The notes below the pieces were generated by a model that worked only from the letters and a program-made list of their open reading frames with translations, was not told the origin of the DNA and searched no databases. The position numbers and the translations under genes were made by a program. From assembly GCF_052857255.1 (NCBI RefSeq), contig NC_135497.1, positions 182,106,777 through 182,170,776 on the forward strand: a DNA stretch of 64,000 nt. The letters are read 5' to 3'. Below, piece after piece: positions 1 to 11,907 of this stretch; the stretch's first letter is position 1; every line of letters starts with the position of its first letter. Source of the stretch: Amblyomma americanum (taxonomy: Eukaryota; Arthropoda; Arachnida; Ixodida; Ixodidae).

Positions 1-2366
1 AGAAAAAAAAAACAAGGATAGCAGGGACATAAAAAAGAAAAATGAAGAATCACTCGCTCTGATGCTGCTGCAGCAGCACAGTCGAAAGACGAAGGCCAGG
101 GCTCTTCTTCCCGCAGAGCAGAGTGCCCACGCATTTCCAACTGCGTGCAGTCCAGACAAGCAGCGACAGCTAATTGTGGATGACTAGCAGCAGCAGCAAC
201 GGGGCGTTTCAACTGCTTCAGTGCCGGTCAGCCCTTTCTGAGGATGAGTAGAGGGCGTGACAACGCCAGGCATGCCCGCGCGAACAACACGTCGCCGATT
301 ATTTATGCTGTGTGCGGGGCATTTCCGCCAAGAGCCAGGGCGACAGTATACCTGCCTGAACCATTTAGGAGCAGCAGGTTAACTACGCTAACTTCAAATT
401 CTTTTGCTCAGCGAGCACGGCGTGCTTCTTTCAACACGTCGCCAAGTGGTCCGACGACGGTTGCAAGGAACAAGGAAATGAGTTTGTTTGGCCCAGATCT
501 ATAGTTTCACGTACATTTTCATACCTGAGAAGAGGTCGTAGGGGCTAGGACTCTTTGTTCAATAGAGGGGAGAGCTGTGACCTGTTTAACTCGAAAGAGC
601 TGAAAACATCAACACGGGAGACAAGAAAGAGCAGCAGAATAAGGAAATTGTGCTGCTTCACGAGAACAGTGGAATTAGGATTTAGAGAGAAAGCATGGAA
701 ACTCGCCACAGCGCTGGCGATCGAACTCACAACAACCGCGAGTCGCGTGCGGTGCTCTGCCGGGCTATCGGGGCCCGGGCATCATGAAACGAGCCCATAA
801 CCTTAATCGAGAGTTGCATGGTCAGTGGTACGCTCCTGACAAAGACAGCGATTGTATCACGGCATGCTCTGGCAAAATGCTACACGCGATAAAATTTCAT
901 TTGATAAAAGTGTTCTGAAGGAGGCAACAGATATTTACGTCGCTCGAAACGGCCGACACGTCCAAAACGGTATATATGCTTTAAGAATTGTAACTATAAT
1001 CTCCGCCCCCCCCCCCCCCCCCCCCAAAAGGCAACAAGTGAACAGGAATAATGGCGTGTATAGTGACCTCCAACTGAATTGCTAAGAACAAAAAAAAAAC
1101 CACAGCAACGTCCCCCCCACACACACACACACACGAACGCACATGCGCGCACGCAATGGCAGCGCACACTTCATCTTAAAAACATATCAAGACACCCTAA
1201 ACATATTCTTTCCTCTCTTTTTTTCCACGGTCAGTGCGCTCTATGCATAAAACAAGCGAAGCAGAGCCTCCCTTCTTTCGTGTCCCACTGCACATTTACA
1301 AGTATTTGAAGAATTGAAGAAGTAGGGAACGAAAGTAATGAAAAGCACAATACTTTTTCCATCTCATTCTGCTGAAAGAACCCACCAGCGGCTACGAGGA
1401 GAATAATCTGCAGCTTGCGAAAAGAGGCGCCACGGAGACGCGCAGCACATTAAATCTACATCGGCGTCTTCGCGGCATAATAAAACGCCCAGAAATTCGG
1501 TGTCCTCCAGTTTCTGAATGTGCAATATCTATGAGCAGTACCCGGTTCCAGCGAGGAAGATTACATGCGAGTGTATCTGCGATAAATGACAGGCGGCAGC
1601 CACGCTACAAGTGCGGGAATAATTTCGAGCCAGCACGGCGAACAACGAGACGGAGGACTCGTAATATGCGCCAGCGGTGGAATATTAATATCTTTATACC
1701 AGGAGGGGCGACTCCGTTCTCCCTGAGCAGTGTGTAAGAACGGTGTGCGCTCAACTTCGCTGGTGTCTGCCTCTGCAGCTCCAGGCCAAGGAACACTGGG
1801 CGACAGTCCCCACGTCACAAAACAACCACTGAAGACGCGCGCTAAGCTGGGCATCCTCCCAACGCCGACAATTCTGACAGTTATTGTCGTAACATCCACG
1901 CACCAGAAGTTTGGGCCATTGCATCGAAACGCCGAAGCGTCCACGGTGTCATACCCAACTTTCACAGCACTCCACAAACCCACCGTGCATTTTCTTTCTT
2001 TGCTACGCGGATGATCATTTGCGAAAAGCGTGAAGGATGGGAAGACGGCAGGCAGGGACAACTAAATGTGCACGAAACAGGCCTCGACGATGCGAGGTTA
2101 TTTCTGAATAGCGTATACTTCGCGCTGTTCGACCAATGACCACACATCAACAAGCCCAATTGCACACACTTGCGCATATTATCACGTACAAATCCAACTG
2201 CAACAGATTGGCAGAACCTCCTTCCTTCTACCCAGACTGAAATCAGGAAGACTTCCGCAGCTATGAGATCTCTACGCAAGGTTACCCTCCATCTCCCGGA
2301 ACCTCCACTGAATCTAGAAACAACCTTTTTCACTTCAGTGCTGGAAAACTTGCCAGCAAGAAACAG
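1..2366. other. No recognisable gene; unassigned DNA
   Basis: I see no protein with recognisable motifs here. The open frames are short, overlap on both strands and show no domain. The stretch contains CAG/CTG-rich spots near 60-210 and simple repeats near 1006-1135. It could be intergenic or intronic. Confidence 0.5.
1006..1135. repeat. Simple repeats: C20 run and short (CA)n
   Basis: A run of 20 C occupies 1006-1025. A short (CA)n tract follows at about 1119-1134. Frames reading through these tracts (glycine or proline runs) are artefacts. Confidence 0.9.
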
Positions 2367-2606
2367 TTTTATGGTTTTATGGGGTCTTAACGTCCCAAAG
2401 CGACTCACGCTACGAGGGACGCCGTAGTGGAGGGCTCCGGATAATTTCGACCATGCCTGGGGTTCTTTAACGTGCACCGACATCGCACAGCACACGGGCC
2501 TCTATAGCATTTCGCGTCCATCGAAATTAGACCGCCGTGGCCGGGATCGAACCCGCGTGTTTCGGGCTAGCAGCTGAGCGCCATAACCACTGAGCCACCG
2601 CGGCGG
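2367..2606 (-). mobile_element. Ruka-like tRNA-headed SINE, type A
   Basis: Read on the minus strand it begins with a tRNA-like head: a box A-like CCACCGCGGTGGCTCAGTGG near 2591-2606 and a box B-like GGTTCGATCCC-type motif near 2543-2560. The shared body follows (CGATGTCGGTGCACGTTAAAGA type). It ends in the type A module, containing GGACGTTAAGACCCC, near 2367-2400. It resembles the tick Ruka family from memory. RNA polymerase III transcription and LINE-driven mobilisation are inferred from the family. Confidence 0.85.
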
Positions 2607-3093
2607 CTGCCGAGAAAAATACATTTCATTTCATCGCCAGGAACCTAAAAATTACCGACAATGTATAGATAGCACGCTGTTTCAAAAACTGCTTCGACAG
2701 AATGGGTGATCAGAATTCCGCGTGAAATTGTTTATTCGATAAACGTGCCATGAGTAAATTGCTTTACGGCCACGCGCCTATGTTTCTCATCGAGCGGTTA
2801 TCACACCTGCTTGCAAAACACTTTCTGCGAATTGTAGGCAAGAAGGGTGCGGCCGACATTCATTTGGTTGACCATTCTATGAAACGTCTCAGTAGAGCGT
2901 CGATATCACTTGCTTGTACCCCACGTGCGCTCCGAGCCAGTGATCGCTGCTCAGGCAACGCCTCAATGCTCTTTGCACAAAACCTCGCTCGGAAACCACT
3001 CAGCGTAACGGCCGGCGCAGTGCCACGCAGACGCGTTTCAAATGCACGAATGGACCCCTATAGGGATACCAGTTCGGCGCGAACGAATGTGCA

Positions 3094-3265
3094 AGCATGC
3101 GAGCACTAGAGTCGGGCAGTCTAACGCGCTGGCTTCCGGTGCCATTGGCGGCTGATTCGAATCCCACTGGAGCCTCAGAGGTTATCTCTCCGTGCCACAC
3201 GGCCTCGGACACGAGCTCCTGCCTTGCTTATGGGGCTACGCACAACGAATTAAAGTCTGCAATTA
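3094..3265 (+). mobile_element. Possible tRNA-derived SINE of another family
   Basis: The stretch has a tRNA-like layout: AGTCGGGCAGTCTAACGCGC as a degenerate box A, then GATTCGAATCCCAC as a good box B at about 3153-3166, then a non-tRNA tail ending near AATTAAAGTCTGCAATTAG. It differs from the Ruka-like head. No second copy is visible in this window, so the assignment is tentative. Confidence 0.35.
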
Positions 3266-3479
3266 GCCTCACAGGCGAGTGACTGAAAAGCTACTGCTGT
3301 GGGCTTCGTTTAGTGAAAACACAAAATTTCCAGCGGTCGATAAATAACAGACATGTGGTCAGATTCACTTCTGTTGGCTTCCCCGTCGATGGGACACCAG
3401 CGCGAATTTTGCTACAAGGGCGGTATGTTCCCGCACGGGCAGGAAAAGGTGGCCTGTTACGCGGAAGGCGGCAGCAAAC

Positions 3480-4330
3480 CAGTCGGCCGATGCCAGCTGT
3501 CCCATGGTCAAGGAGTCGGGCGATGCTAGGTGCTCGCAAAGCGCATCGCTGTTCCTCGCGGCGTCGTGACGCGCCCGCGCATTTGCTCCGCAGCCGAGGT
3601 GCGCACCACGCACGCACGGGGTTCCCGCCCCTCGGCCGGACATTTAGGCCCCACAGCCGAGTGAGATCAATAATCGAGCGCATCATCGATTCCGCCCATA
3701 TACTTCTACGTGAGACGCCGGCGAGCGCTTTCTTTTCATTATTATTATTATTTTGTGACCCCGACGAAAACTCCAAGCGCCGGGGGCGCCGCGGACAGGC
3801 ATCGTCGCCCTTTGATTGGATTACGCGCACGGTTCAGAGCTCAGCGCGCACGCCGACCGGTTTAAAACTGGCGGAGGATCCCTGTTTACCGGAGAGGAAC
3901 GCGCTGCCCAGGGCGGCGACGGCCCGTGCCGCCCAGCTGCAAGAAATCGTGGCCGCTACCAAGGACAGCTTCTGAACCCCAGCCCACCGACGAGCAGCAG
4001 CAGCAGCAGCCAACCACGCGGCCAGCGAAAGCGGATGACGCGGGCCTCGGGCCGTATTAGACAACAGCTGCAGCGGCTGTGTTTGCGCCGCAAACACGCG
4101 CGCGCTCGCTCAGCCCGTCTGTTCGCTGCGCGCGAGGCATTAATTGTGAGCGACAAATGGAGGCCCGCTGACAGCACCACGACGCCTCCCCGTCTGTCCG
4201 GTGCCCTAAACTTGCGCACAATCCGCGCCGTGCTAAGACCCGGAGCCAGAAAGCGACCGGAAGATGTAAAGCCGCAAAGAAGGCGCAGGAAAAGCTTGCA
4301 CTCAAGTTTGGTGACACCCACTCAGCCGTT
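3480..4330. other. CpG-rich segment, possible promoter or first-exon region
   Basis: CpG is visibly frequent here compared with the AT-rich flanks (for example 3545-3640 and 3830-4130), with a (AGC)n run at about 3991-4011. Overlapping open frames occur on both strands, but these are low-complexity Arg/Ser/Ala-rich and are best explained by base composition. It might mark the promoter or 5' exon of an unseen gene. No splice pattern or domain supports this. Confidence 0.25.
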
Positions 4331-4399
4331 GGCGGTCGGCTTCGGAGGGCCTCACTCGACTGTCGATAAAAGCAGACAGCTCTTAGCCTGAGGACTTCC

Positions 4400-6490
4400 G
4401 AGAAAAACCCGCTTTTCGCTTCTGAATGGAATCGATGGCGGACAGTTTGCAATGCAGAACGTATCGAGACTCGGGTTCTGGAAGAGAATCTGCTTTGTAC
4501 GATTTTTCGACTGGGTATAAAAAAGACCAGGGAAAGCAGCACTACACATTGGTTGCATCAAAGTTAGCACGCGCGCACTTTCATATTCAGTATTCTCAAA
4601 CAATGCAAAGGAGAACCTTTGGTTCATAAATGTTCAAGGTAAAACCGTTCATAGGCGTACATACATAAAAATACCAAATCAACTCCGCACCAGTGCAAGG
4701 CAGAAAGACATGCTTAGTACGCTGCGCCTCCTCTTGTCTGGAGCTCGGAAGCATATTAGTGCGAGAGCACTAATCCGGAGGTTCACCACCTAGCAAAGTC
4801 GTCTAGTGTATGTCCTAGAAGCTGGCCTAGCGCGAGCGCTCCGTCCCGTGGCACTGGCCGCTCTTTGTCGCCATCTACGCAGCACAATCCGTGATTCGCA
4901 CAGATTCGAATGCAGTGAACATTCTCTGTAGATTTCTCGAAGTTTCCTCTCTCCCTCTATTGTTTGTCTACTGTAAACACGGAGGGAACGCAGAGCGGGT
5001 GACGCCATCCTCATAGCTACACAGGCTGTATGCATTTCTAATATTACATTTATATTCAAACGACGCAACCTGCATATCGCTTCTCGAAGCCATCAAAGTC
5101 ACAAAGGCACCACGCGGTAATGTCGACGGCGGCGATACATTACTCCCAGCTGATGCTATAGACTTTCAAAGAATATGAAACCTAATAATGCTACACCACT
5201 GATTGACAGAGATGCGCTTTTCGATGTGCTATCTCAATACAGCATCCACATCGACTGCTGACGTTGCTCACGTATACACAAGGTTTGTGTATTTGCAGAA
5301 AAGCTGACTTGAAAATATTTGTACATTCAGCATCGCGCAGCCGGTCCAACGAGCGATGCCCGGTTGAGCGACCTCAATATTCTCACAAGCATACGCCTCT
5401 GAGCGCTCACCACCACGGGCTGTATGTGGAGAACCGCTTGAAAAATACGATATACATCCTGTACGAACAGCTGAACATACATATCTTCCAGCAGCAAAAA
5501 AAAAGAACAGTAGATGGGGTCAATCGTGAGCCCTTCAACAAATGGGACCGATGAAAGAATCTTCACAGACAAGGGCACCACACAAAGACAAGCGTTTCTG
5601 TGTTTCCCATAACAAAGGCCGAGCTTTAAAAACAAAAACGCATTGTGCTAGGATGAAACGAAGTGCTGGTGGCCGCCTCGCACAAGTAGAAGCATATGGC
5701 CCTCATAATAAACTGCCTAATTAATAAACATTAAACCAACGGAGATGCGCGAAAGCGTTACAGCTAGATCGTCTTATTTAGTTCCGCGTCTTTACGAGCT
5801 GTTCTTACAATAGAAAACGTGCGCAAATGCCCAATTTGAATCAAGTGCGCAACGCATAATGGGCACTCCACGAAAGTAGCGCCAAGTTCTTACGGGATCC
5901 TCATGCCCTGCAGGAAGTGTAACCAGCGACAGGTGTTACCAGTCGCTTTGAGCAAGCAAGATATGCTCTACAGCTATCAGAAAGGGCATTTGAAACAATG
6001 TAATTTTACGTGCCAAAGACGATGAAGCGGCTAAGGCACACTGTAGCGCAGGGGCTACAAATTATGATTGACAGATTATTAGCCAGTTCGTTACTGAACT
6101 TTTTAATAACTCAATAAGCGTGAAAAAAAGGAAGAAAGTTCACCCAGAAAGTTACTGTTCGTAAAGACAAACCAGAAATGGTGCCTTCAGCCGTGAGATA
6201 CAGCTTGTATACTTGAATTCCGTGTTTCACAGAAACTGCTCCCGGACACTTGACCCGAGGTTTGGAAAGCTCTCTAGGCACTCCTTCAATTACTAAGCTG
6301 CTTGGGCCCCAACTCACCGAAGTAATTAGATACAATCACTAAAACGCCTTTATAGAAACGTGTGTGTATATATTGGCCCATGTCCTCAGTTCACTCCGTA
6401 ATACATTGCTCTTTCTTACCTTCTCACTGAGTGCAAACCAGCAGGCTGCAGAATGACACATCTCGGCCCAACCCCTGCCTTTCGTTACAA
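4400..6490. other. Nothing recognised
   Basis: AT-rich to mixed DNA with scattered short frames. I see no domain, tRNA, repeat copy or transposon end that I can support. Confidence 0.5.
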
Positions 6491-6495
6491 ATAAG

Positions 6496-6527
6496 CCCCC
6501 CCCCCCCCCTCCCCCCCTCTCTCTTCC
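6496..6527. repeat. C-rich tract
   Basis: Two C runs separated by a T, running into CTCTCTC. It creates spurious glycine-rich frames on the minus strand. Confidence 0.9.
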
Positions 6528-6816
6528 CATGAAGTGCGCAAAAAGTTGCAGCAGAACGAGGTTACAGCCATTCGTGCACGCTGATACCGAGCGACCATGT
6601 TCAACTGTAGAGGCACCGTGGTAACAGGCAGTGGTAACCGCCTTCAAATGTGCCGCGGTCTATCTGGAACTGTAACGGGCCTTTTTTTTTTACGGGTCGA
6701 CAAAATACTGGACTACAGTGAACATTTTCATACACTCAAATGAAACTTCCAAGAACCTCATAAAAGCCTTTAGCATTCTTATATTTTCTCATTTATTTAC
6801 GTTTATCCGGTACTAA

Positions 6817-7037
<221 letters not shown>

Positions 7038-7059
7038 TGAAGTCCTATAGTCCTATTCT

Positions 7060-7465
7060 AACGAATTCGCTGCATTCGAATTATCGTTTTATTCGAAATC
7101 TCGAAGTCTGCCAAGGTCCCGACCAAACTGCAACTTTTGCACAGAATTAATCGCAGTGTAGCGGATACTCCGCTTGCATATAGGGGTTGGACTTTAAGGT
7201 TTTTATTTTTTTGTAGAATTCGGCACTTTTGTCGGTGTTTATTTCAGAATTCGCAGTTTTAGTTTTTTTCAGCGAATAATATTTTCGACGGATGAATTAG
7301 CTGTTTTTCGCGGTGATATGACGGGGTATTCCTGTGCGGTCAAAAGTCATTTTTATACAGGCCGAACATTCTATTTACAGTAATTAACGCAAGAATTGCA
7401 TTTAGAGCTGTACTTGCAGAAGGAAATGCTGCCGGCATTAAAAAAAAATACCTGTGGTTTAGCTT
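7060..7465. repeat. AT-rich stretch with repeated AATTCG motifs
   Basis: AATTCG or ATTCGAA recurs at 7061, 7075, 7093, 7217 and 7247, separated by T-rich tracts, with AGAATTCGGCA and AGAATTCGCAG as paired units. It looks like an old dispersed repeat. No family is assigned. Confidence 0.3.
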
Positions 7466-7468
7466 TGG

Positions 7469-7786
7469 TTAAACCTGGTAAGAAGCGAAAGAAATCTCCG
7501 ACTCTGCGTCGCTGGTTAGACGTACCGCCAGAAGTACTTTCTGCTGTTTCTTCGCAGTAGCACTCTTCCGTCGTTTCTCGACGCGTGTCGCACGCTCTTC
7601 TTCTGTCTCTTCGGCACGGCGTTTCTTCCTAGCCTTATTGAAACGTTGAAGCGTCGCTTTCCGACGCGCTATCACGGCACGATGTTCTTCCTCCTCCATA
7701 GCGAGACCGGTTTCTACCCCCACCGACTCGCCGTTAGTATCAGTGGCGCCTCCTCCTTGTAGAATTTGTAGAGGAATCAAATACAT
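7469..7786 (-). CDS. Basic, repeat-rich peptide fragment of unknown function
   Basis: This frame gives 105 residues. From about residue 30 it is dominated by Arg/Lys/Glu/Ala with a loose internal periodicity (RRKATLQRFNKARKKRRAEE, then EERATRVEKRRKSATAKK). This resembles the charged short repeats seen ahead of some arthropod Helitron-type helicase proteins, or a nuclear basic coiled region. There is no helicase or DNA-binding domain next to it, and the neighbouring DNA is repeat-like. I do not recognise a gene, and it may be a stray transposon fragment. The start at 7786 is not supported by anything beyond being the first available start. Confidence 0.25.
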   Translation of the reverse strand: MYLIPLQILQGGGATDTNGESVGVETGLAMEEEEHRAVIARRKATLQRFNKARKKRRAEETEEERATRVEKRRKSATAKKQQKVLLAVRLTSDAESEISFASYQV

Positions 7787-8379
7787 TAATCATAATTGCA
7801 TTGCCAATGCTATTGCTTATTAGATGCTGCTAACAAAGTCTTGAACGCTACGCACTGTCTAGACAAGTAGAATATCTATTTTTCATAAAAGAACATCTCC
7901 GTATGTCCAAAAAGCTGTGGCAGAAATAACTGATATCAATGCTTCCATCTTTTTTTGCCTATTTAGTAAGTAAAGAAACTGTCTCATGAATTTTAGAACT
8001 ATATTAGTTGGAAACCGGCAAAGTGGTGCATGTCCCTGGTATGAATAATCAAGTTCACGACAAATACTTTAACGAATCTTTCATTCAAGAACCTTGTTTA
8101 CAATTTTGTGCACATGCAATTGCCACGACAAAATCTCAGTGACGCTGTCCTTCGTTCCAATGTATTGCGCGGGCGCAGCTGTCACCGGTCGAATATTGTA
8201 AGTAATTATAGTCGCAACAGAGAGCAGATATAAAAAACAGGAGTTCAGCAAAATATACATTACAAACGCGAAGATACAATGGAATATCACAAATGCGAAG
8301 ATACAGCTTGAGAAAGGGCAAAAAAGCGTCGTTTTCCTAATTACGCATTTATGGTCCTGAAGGAACAAAGCCTTTTACT
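7787..8379. other. Nothing recognised
   Basis: AT-rich DNA. The minus-strand hydrophobic frame at about 8081-8368 has no motif and a composition typical of random AT-rich reading. Confidence 0.5.
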
Positions 8380-8749
8380 TGCATTGGTTTTGCTGCTTCG
8401 CCATGTAAAGGACAAAGTTTAAGAAATTTATATCCATAAAGTTTCGGAATTGAAATCCATGCGCTCCGTAGATTCCGAGGCTGCCGTGAGATGCCGCCAC
8501 TGGCCTGCTCGTCATCGAAACGCCCTTGAAACTGTGTGCTCGGATGTGGTTCCTTGCATTATGTGAGTCCAAGCGCATGGGCGTTAATTGCCCGAAATGT
8601 CTTTTCAAGCGTGAAAAAGACATTGTAGACAAAATCCAGCATGATTTCCAGTGCCGGTGGTTGTTTTGGTCGGCGGTGCATAACAGCACGAAAAAATTTA
8701 GAGGGGGGCTGAAGCCCCAAAAGACGCCCCCCTGGCTACGCCCCTGGTT

Positions 8750-8751
<2 letters not shown>
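8380..8751 (-). repeat. Dispersed repeat with GGGGCGTAGCCAGG end
   Basis: On the minus strand the stretch starts next to the TA microsatellite with CCAGGGGCGTAGCCAGGGGG, then GGGGCTTCAGCCCCCCTC. This terminal signature is a widespread animal dispersed-repeat end as I recall it. About 350 bp of body follows. No intact coding region is evident. Confidence 0.45.

Positions 8752-8815
<64 letters not shown>
8752..8815. repeat. (TA)n microsatellite
   Basis: About 32 TA units directly abut the GGGGCGTAGCCAGG repeat end, consistent with a repeat tail or slippage site. The Tyr-Ile frames over it are artefacts. Confidence 0.97.
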
Positions 8816-8818
<3 letters not shown>

Positions 8819-9170
8819 CTCTCCACTGACGTCACAGACGGTGGCTCCGCCCCCGTTGTCAAGCAGAGTATCCATCTCCATGATTGATGTGCTTGTTTAC
8901 TCAAATTCCTTTTATATGACGTCACCGTCATACAGCATCGCAAGTTGTCCCAGTTCATCAACCTTTTACCTTGACTTCGACCTTGACCTTCAACAGGCTT
9001 GGGTGGTGGCCCACTATCTTGGTTTGGCATATATGCGCCACCATGGCCTACGTGACTTTGCTCCACGGTTTGACCTCTAAATATTTTCAAGGTCATAAAC
9101 GGAACTACACTACCCTCTTGAACACCTGGCGTAGTGAAGCTTTCGCTTCAAAAAAAGGTAACGGCAGTTA
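8816..9170 (+). repeat. Dispersed repeat sharing its 3' end with 35395-35740
   Basis: The end of this stretch (9126-9150) reads CCTGGCGTAGTGAAGCTTTC followed by GCTTCAAAA. The same end occurs at 35688-35715. Both copies contain several AAGGTC or GACCTT motifs in their last 200 bp. The pair is probably two members of a non-autonomous DNA element family. I cannot define the 5' end. Confidence 0.4.
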
Positions 9171-9199
9171 AATGACAGAACCGCCAAACAAAAAATCAA

Positions 9200-10156
9200 G
9201 TGCATGGTTTTTGTTTTATTTATTTTTATTTCGATACGCTGTCAACCCCAAACGACGTTTTTACAGGGGTGGGTGCACTTAAAAAAAAGCAGAAACACAA
9301 GTTCCGGATAGAGTTATAGAATGGTAAGCAGTTATACAATGAAAGGATGGGTCTAGTTGAAGCAAAGACAAGAAAAAATTCGAGGTCACCAGTTATACAA
9401 TACGAAGTATATAGCACCAACAACGTAACAAAATTTCGTCAGTTTTGAGGCAATATACTGGGCTCGGCAAGGTCCAAAAATTTCAGGACTGTCGGCTGCA
9501 TTACAACTTAAGCGTCAAGTGCATTCCATTCGCGCAGTGCTCGCGGAAAGAAAGGAAGAGTAAAAAGTGTTATTGCAACAAAAAAATCAAGTGTGAGAAG
9601 GCGTTTGCGGCGGATGATTCTGGAGTGGCTTATACTGACGAAGTCTTCGGAGTTAATCTTAAATAAATTGTGCAGGAATAAGTATAGGAATTTCAAGCGA
9701 TGCAGTTTCGATCGGATAGATAAAAGGTGAAGCCCAGAGGGATGCAAAAGTTCAGTAGGTGAATCTGTGCGTCTGTATCTGTTATAGATAAATCGCGCGG
9801 CTCTTCACTGCACGCTTTCGAGTGCGGCTACGCTGGTACTTGTATAAGGGAACCATGCAATGGTTGCCATATTCTAATATAATACGTATAAGCGAAACGT
9901 GTGCCAGAAGTCTTATTCCGGGAGGAGAGTTATTCAAGGCACGTTTGAGGTAAAACAGCTCGTTCATTGCTTTATTTGCTACATACTGAATGTGCGTTGT
10001 CCAGTCCAGGTCGGATGAGGTAAGGATACCCAGACATCGGTAGTACAATAAGGGGGAAGTGCCGATATATGTGACCCGGTCTGCATAGCATGTGCAGAAG
10101 GCAGCCGGCAGCAGCCGTCGGCGTCGACTGTGGACAACAAATCTGGTTGTTTTCAT
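9200..10156 (-). pseudogene. CR1-like LINE remnant: reverse transcriptase C-terminus and 3' UTR
   Basis: The first frame (10156 down to 9782) carries a degraded RT thumb/C-terminal region of CR1/L2-type LINEs: YRCLGILTSSDLDWTTHI, then NELFYLKRALNNSPPGIRLL, then a LEYG-type motif. After a frameshift a second frame (9747 down to 9508) gives the usual C-terminal tail, ending in FFPRALREWNALDA. The 3' UTR runs on to about 9200 and ends in an A-rich AATAAAAATAAATAAAA region. The 5' end is truncated before the palm (no YADD box), so it cannot encode an active enzyme. Confidence 0.75.
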
Positions 10157-11395
10157 TAATTCAAGTAATGTTCGAACGTATTTTCAGCTAAACCTATCTA
10201 AAATTAAATTTTGGTGCCATAAGAGAAAACAGATACAGTTAGCGGAAAGCGCCGGTATCCTACGCGAAGCGTTTCCCAAGCAGGCGATATAGCATCATCG
10301 GCGCTTATTGCAGTGTTTTCAGGGTGTGTAAATGAGTAAAAGTGCAATTTGTGAGCAAGAGTACGTAATATTTAAGATAAGGATAACCCACCTGGCGTTT
10401 TATGCCACGCAAACGAGCAGTACTGTTTGCGCACAGCCATGTAAACAACCTCAGCGCGGGGCTGCAGTTGTCGTAATCGTCACACTGCTGGGGTACAATG
10501 CACACGCACAGCAAAATGCTGTACTATTATTTCGAAGCACTCATTTAGACGGCGGCGACTATTCATCGGTGCGGACAGTGAAAGCATTGGAGTCACGTAG
10601 GGTTTTGCAATTGGCTAGGTTCCTGCAAAAAGGTTCTATGAGTGGAAGGAAATTGTATGTTCGACTTACAAAGGCGTACATGCAGTGCGGAAGTCGTCGC
10701 ACTCGGCACTTTTCTCTGCTCCTTTCGTGCCTCAAGGTTACTGTAGTGCACCTTTTGATAATTTGAGTTTAATTATCGAGCGATGAATAGCGGACAAGAA
10801 CTTGGTAGCTAGCTACAAAACACCGCGGCTTTCACGGCGCACATCGGCGAAGGCATGCACGGCACGTGCCGCTTTTCACATACGGGAGCACTTGACTGCT
10901 CAAAAGAGACCACACTCATAACATACGAACAGCATGCTTCTAAGCGTAAATAATAAAGCAGGGGTCCATCGATTTCTGTTTCCTCAACAATCGGAAAGTG
11001 GGCGCCACGAGCGAACACACTTTCCCAAGGATCACTCAACTCGCGTACTAAGTTGAAGGCTTCCCAAAAGAGAACACGGAAAATGTATTTTATTTCGCTA
11101 GCTAAAACAAAAAAAATTTCGAGTGACCGCTGTCTGCGGTGCGCATGCAAGCACCTCAACAGCTCGCAGCAGACGACGCGTGGCGTGTATGCGCTCGTGA
11201 CGTCAGCGATCAGAGGTTGCCAGACCACGAAGCAGTTCGCAAAAGAAACGAAAAAAATTCGTTTTAAAAATATATACCCCACAAAATCAACTGAAAATTG
11301 GGGGAATTGTAATTTAGCCTGTTGGGAATTAAAGGCGATAAGCAGGGTATGCGTGAAAATAGGATGTCATGGACTTTTTAAGCATCCTCCAATTT
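10157..11395. other. Nothing recognised
   Basis: Frames up to 157 codons on both strands have no domain or repeat similarity that I can see. No tRNA-like head or transposon terminus is found. Confidence 0.45.
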
Positions 11396-11907
11396 ATAAA
11401 ACGAAAGCTTTACTGGCCGCGAACTTGCGATTTCGCCGTGGCGGTACTCCGAGGAGGCACATGACGTAATAACGCGCACCTCGATGCAGATATTTCTCTC
11501 TCGCTCCCTAGTCACTACTGCCCCTGCGCCAATAGTAGCACCGAGCCACAGGTGTTCCGCCGCTGCGCAGCGCCGCGCCTTTCTTCAAAATCCAACTTTC
11601 AATTTTCTCTTTCTTCTCCCCCCCCCCCCCTCCTTTATCCCTTCCTTTACGGCGCGGTTCGGGTGTCCACCGAGATATGTGAGACGGTTACTGTGCCATT
11701 TCCTTTGCTCAAAAACCGAATAAAACAAGTGCGCCAACGGCGTTCATAGAGTTCATTGGCGATGACAACTTTGCAAAGGCCTTTTATTTTCACGATAGGA
11801 AAAGCGCACAACCGGCTCCGCGAGCCAGTGGAAACCTCAATCTCGCTTTCATGTACGTGGCATTGGTGTCCAACTGCAAAAGCCTGCTTTGATTGCGTTC
11901 CGCGCAC
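11396..11907 (+). repeat. Dispersed repeat R1, copy 1
   Basis: It begins near CGAAAGCTTTACTGGCCGCG and matches 20802-21612 along most of its length (CpG-rich start, pyrimidine tract, GGCGTTCATAGAGTTCATTGG and an end containing GGTGTCCAACTG). The part from about 11630 to 11720 (TTTACGGCGCGGTTCGGGTG onward) is the same module that forms the 3' end of type B SINEs in this window. The last 60 bp can form a hairpin from GGAAACC and GGTGTCC-like halves. No coding function is assigned. Confidence 0.7.

Noticed and set aside
3313..4542. Several 100-220 codon frames on both strands
   Set aside because: They overlap each other in a CpG-rich stretch and encode low-complexity Arg/Ser/Ala sequence without domains.
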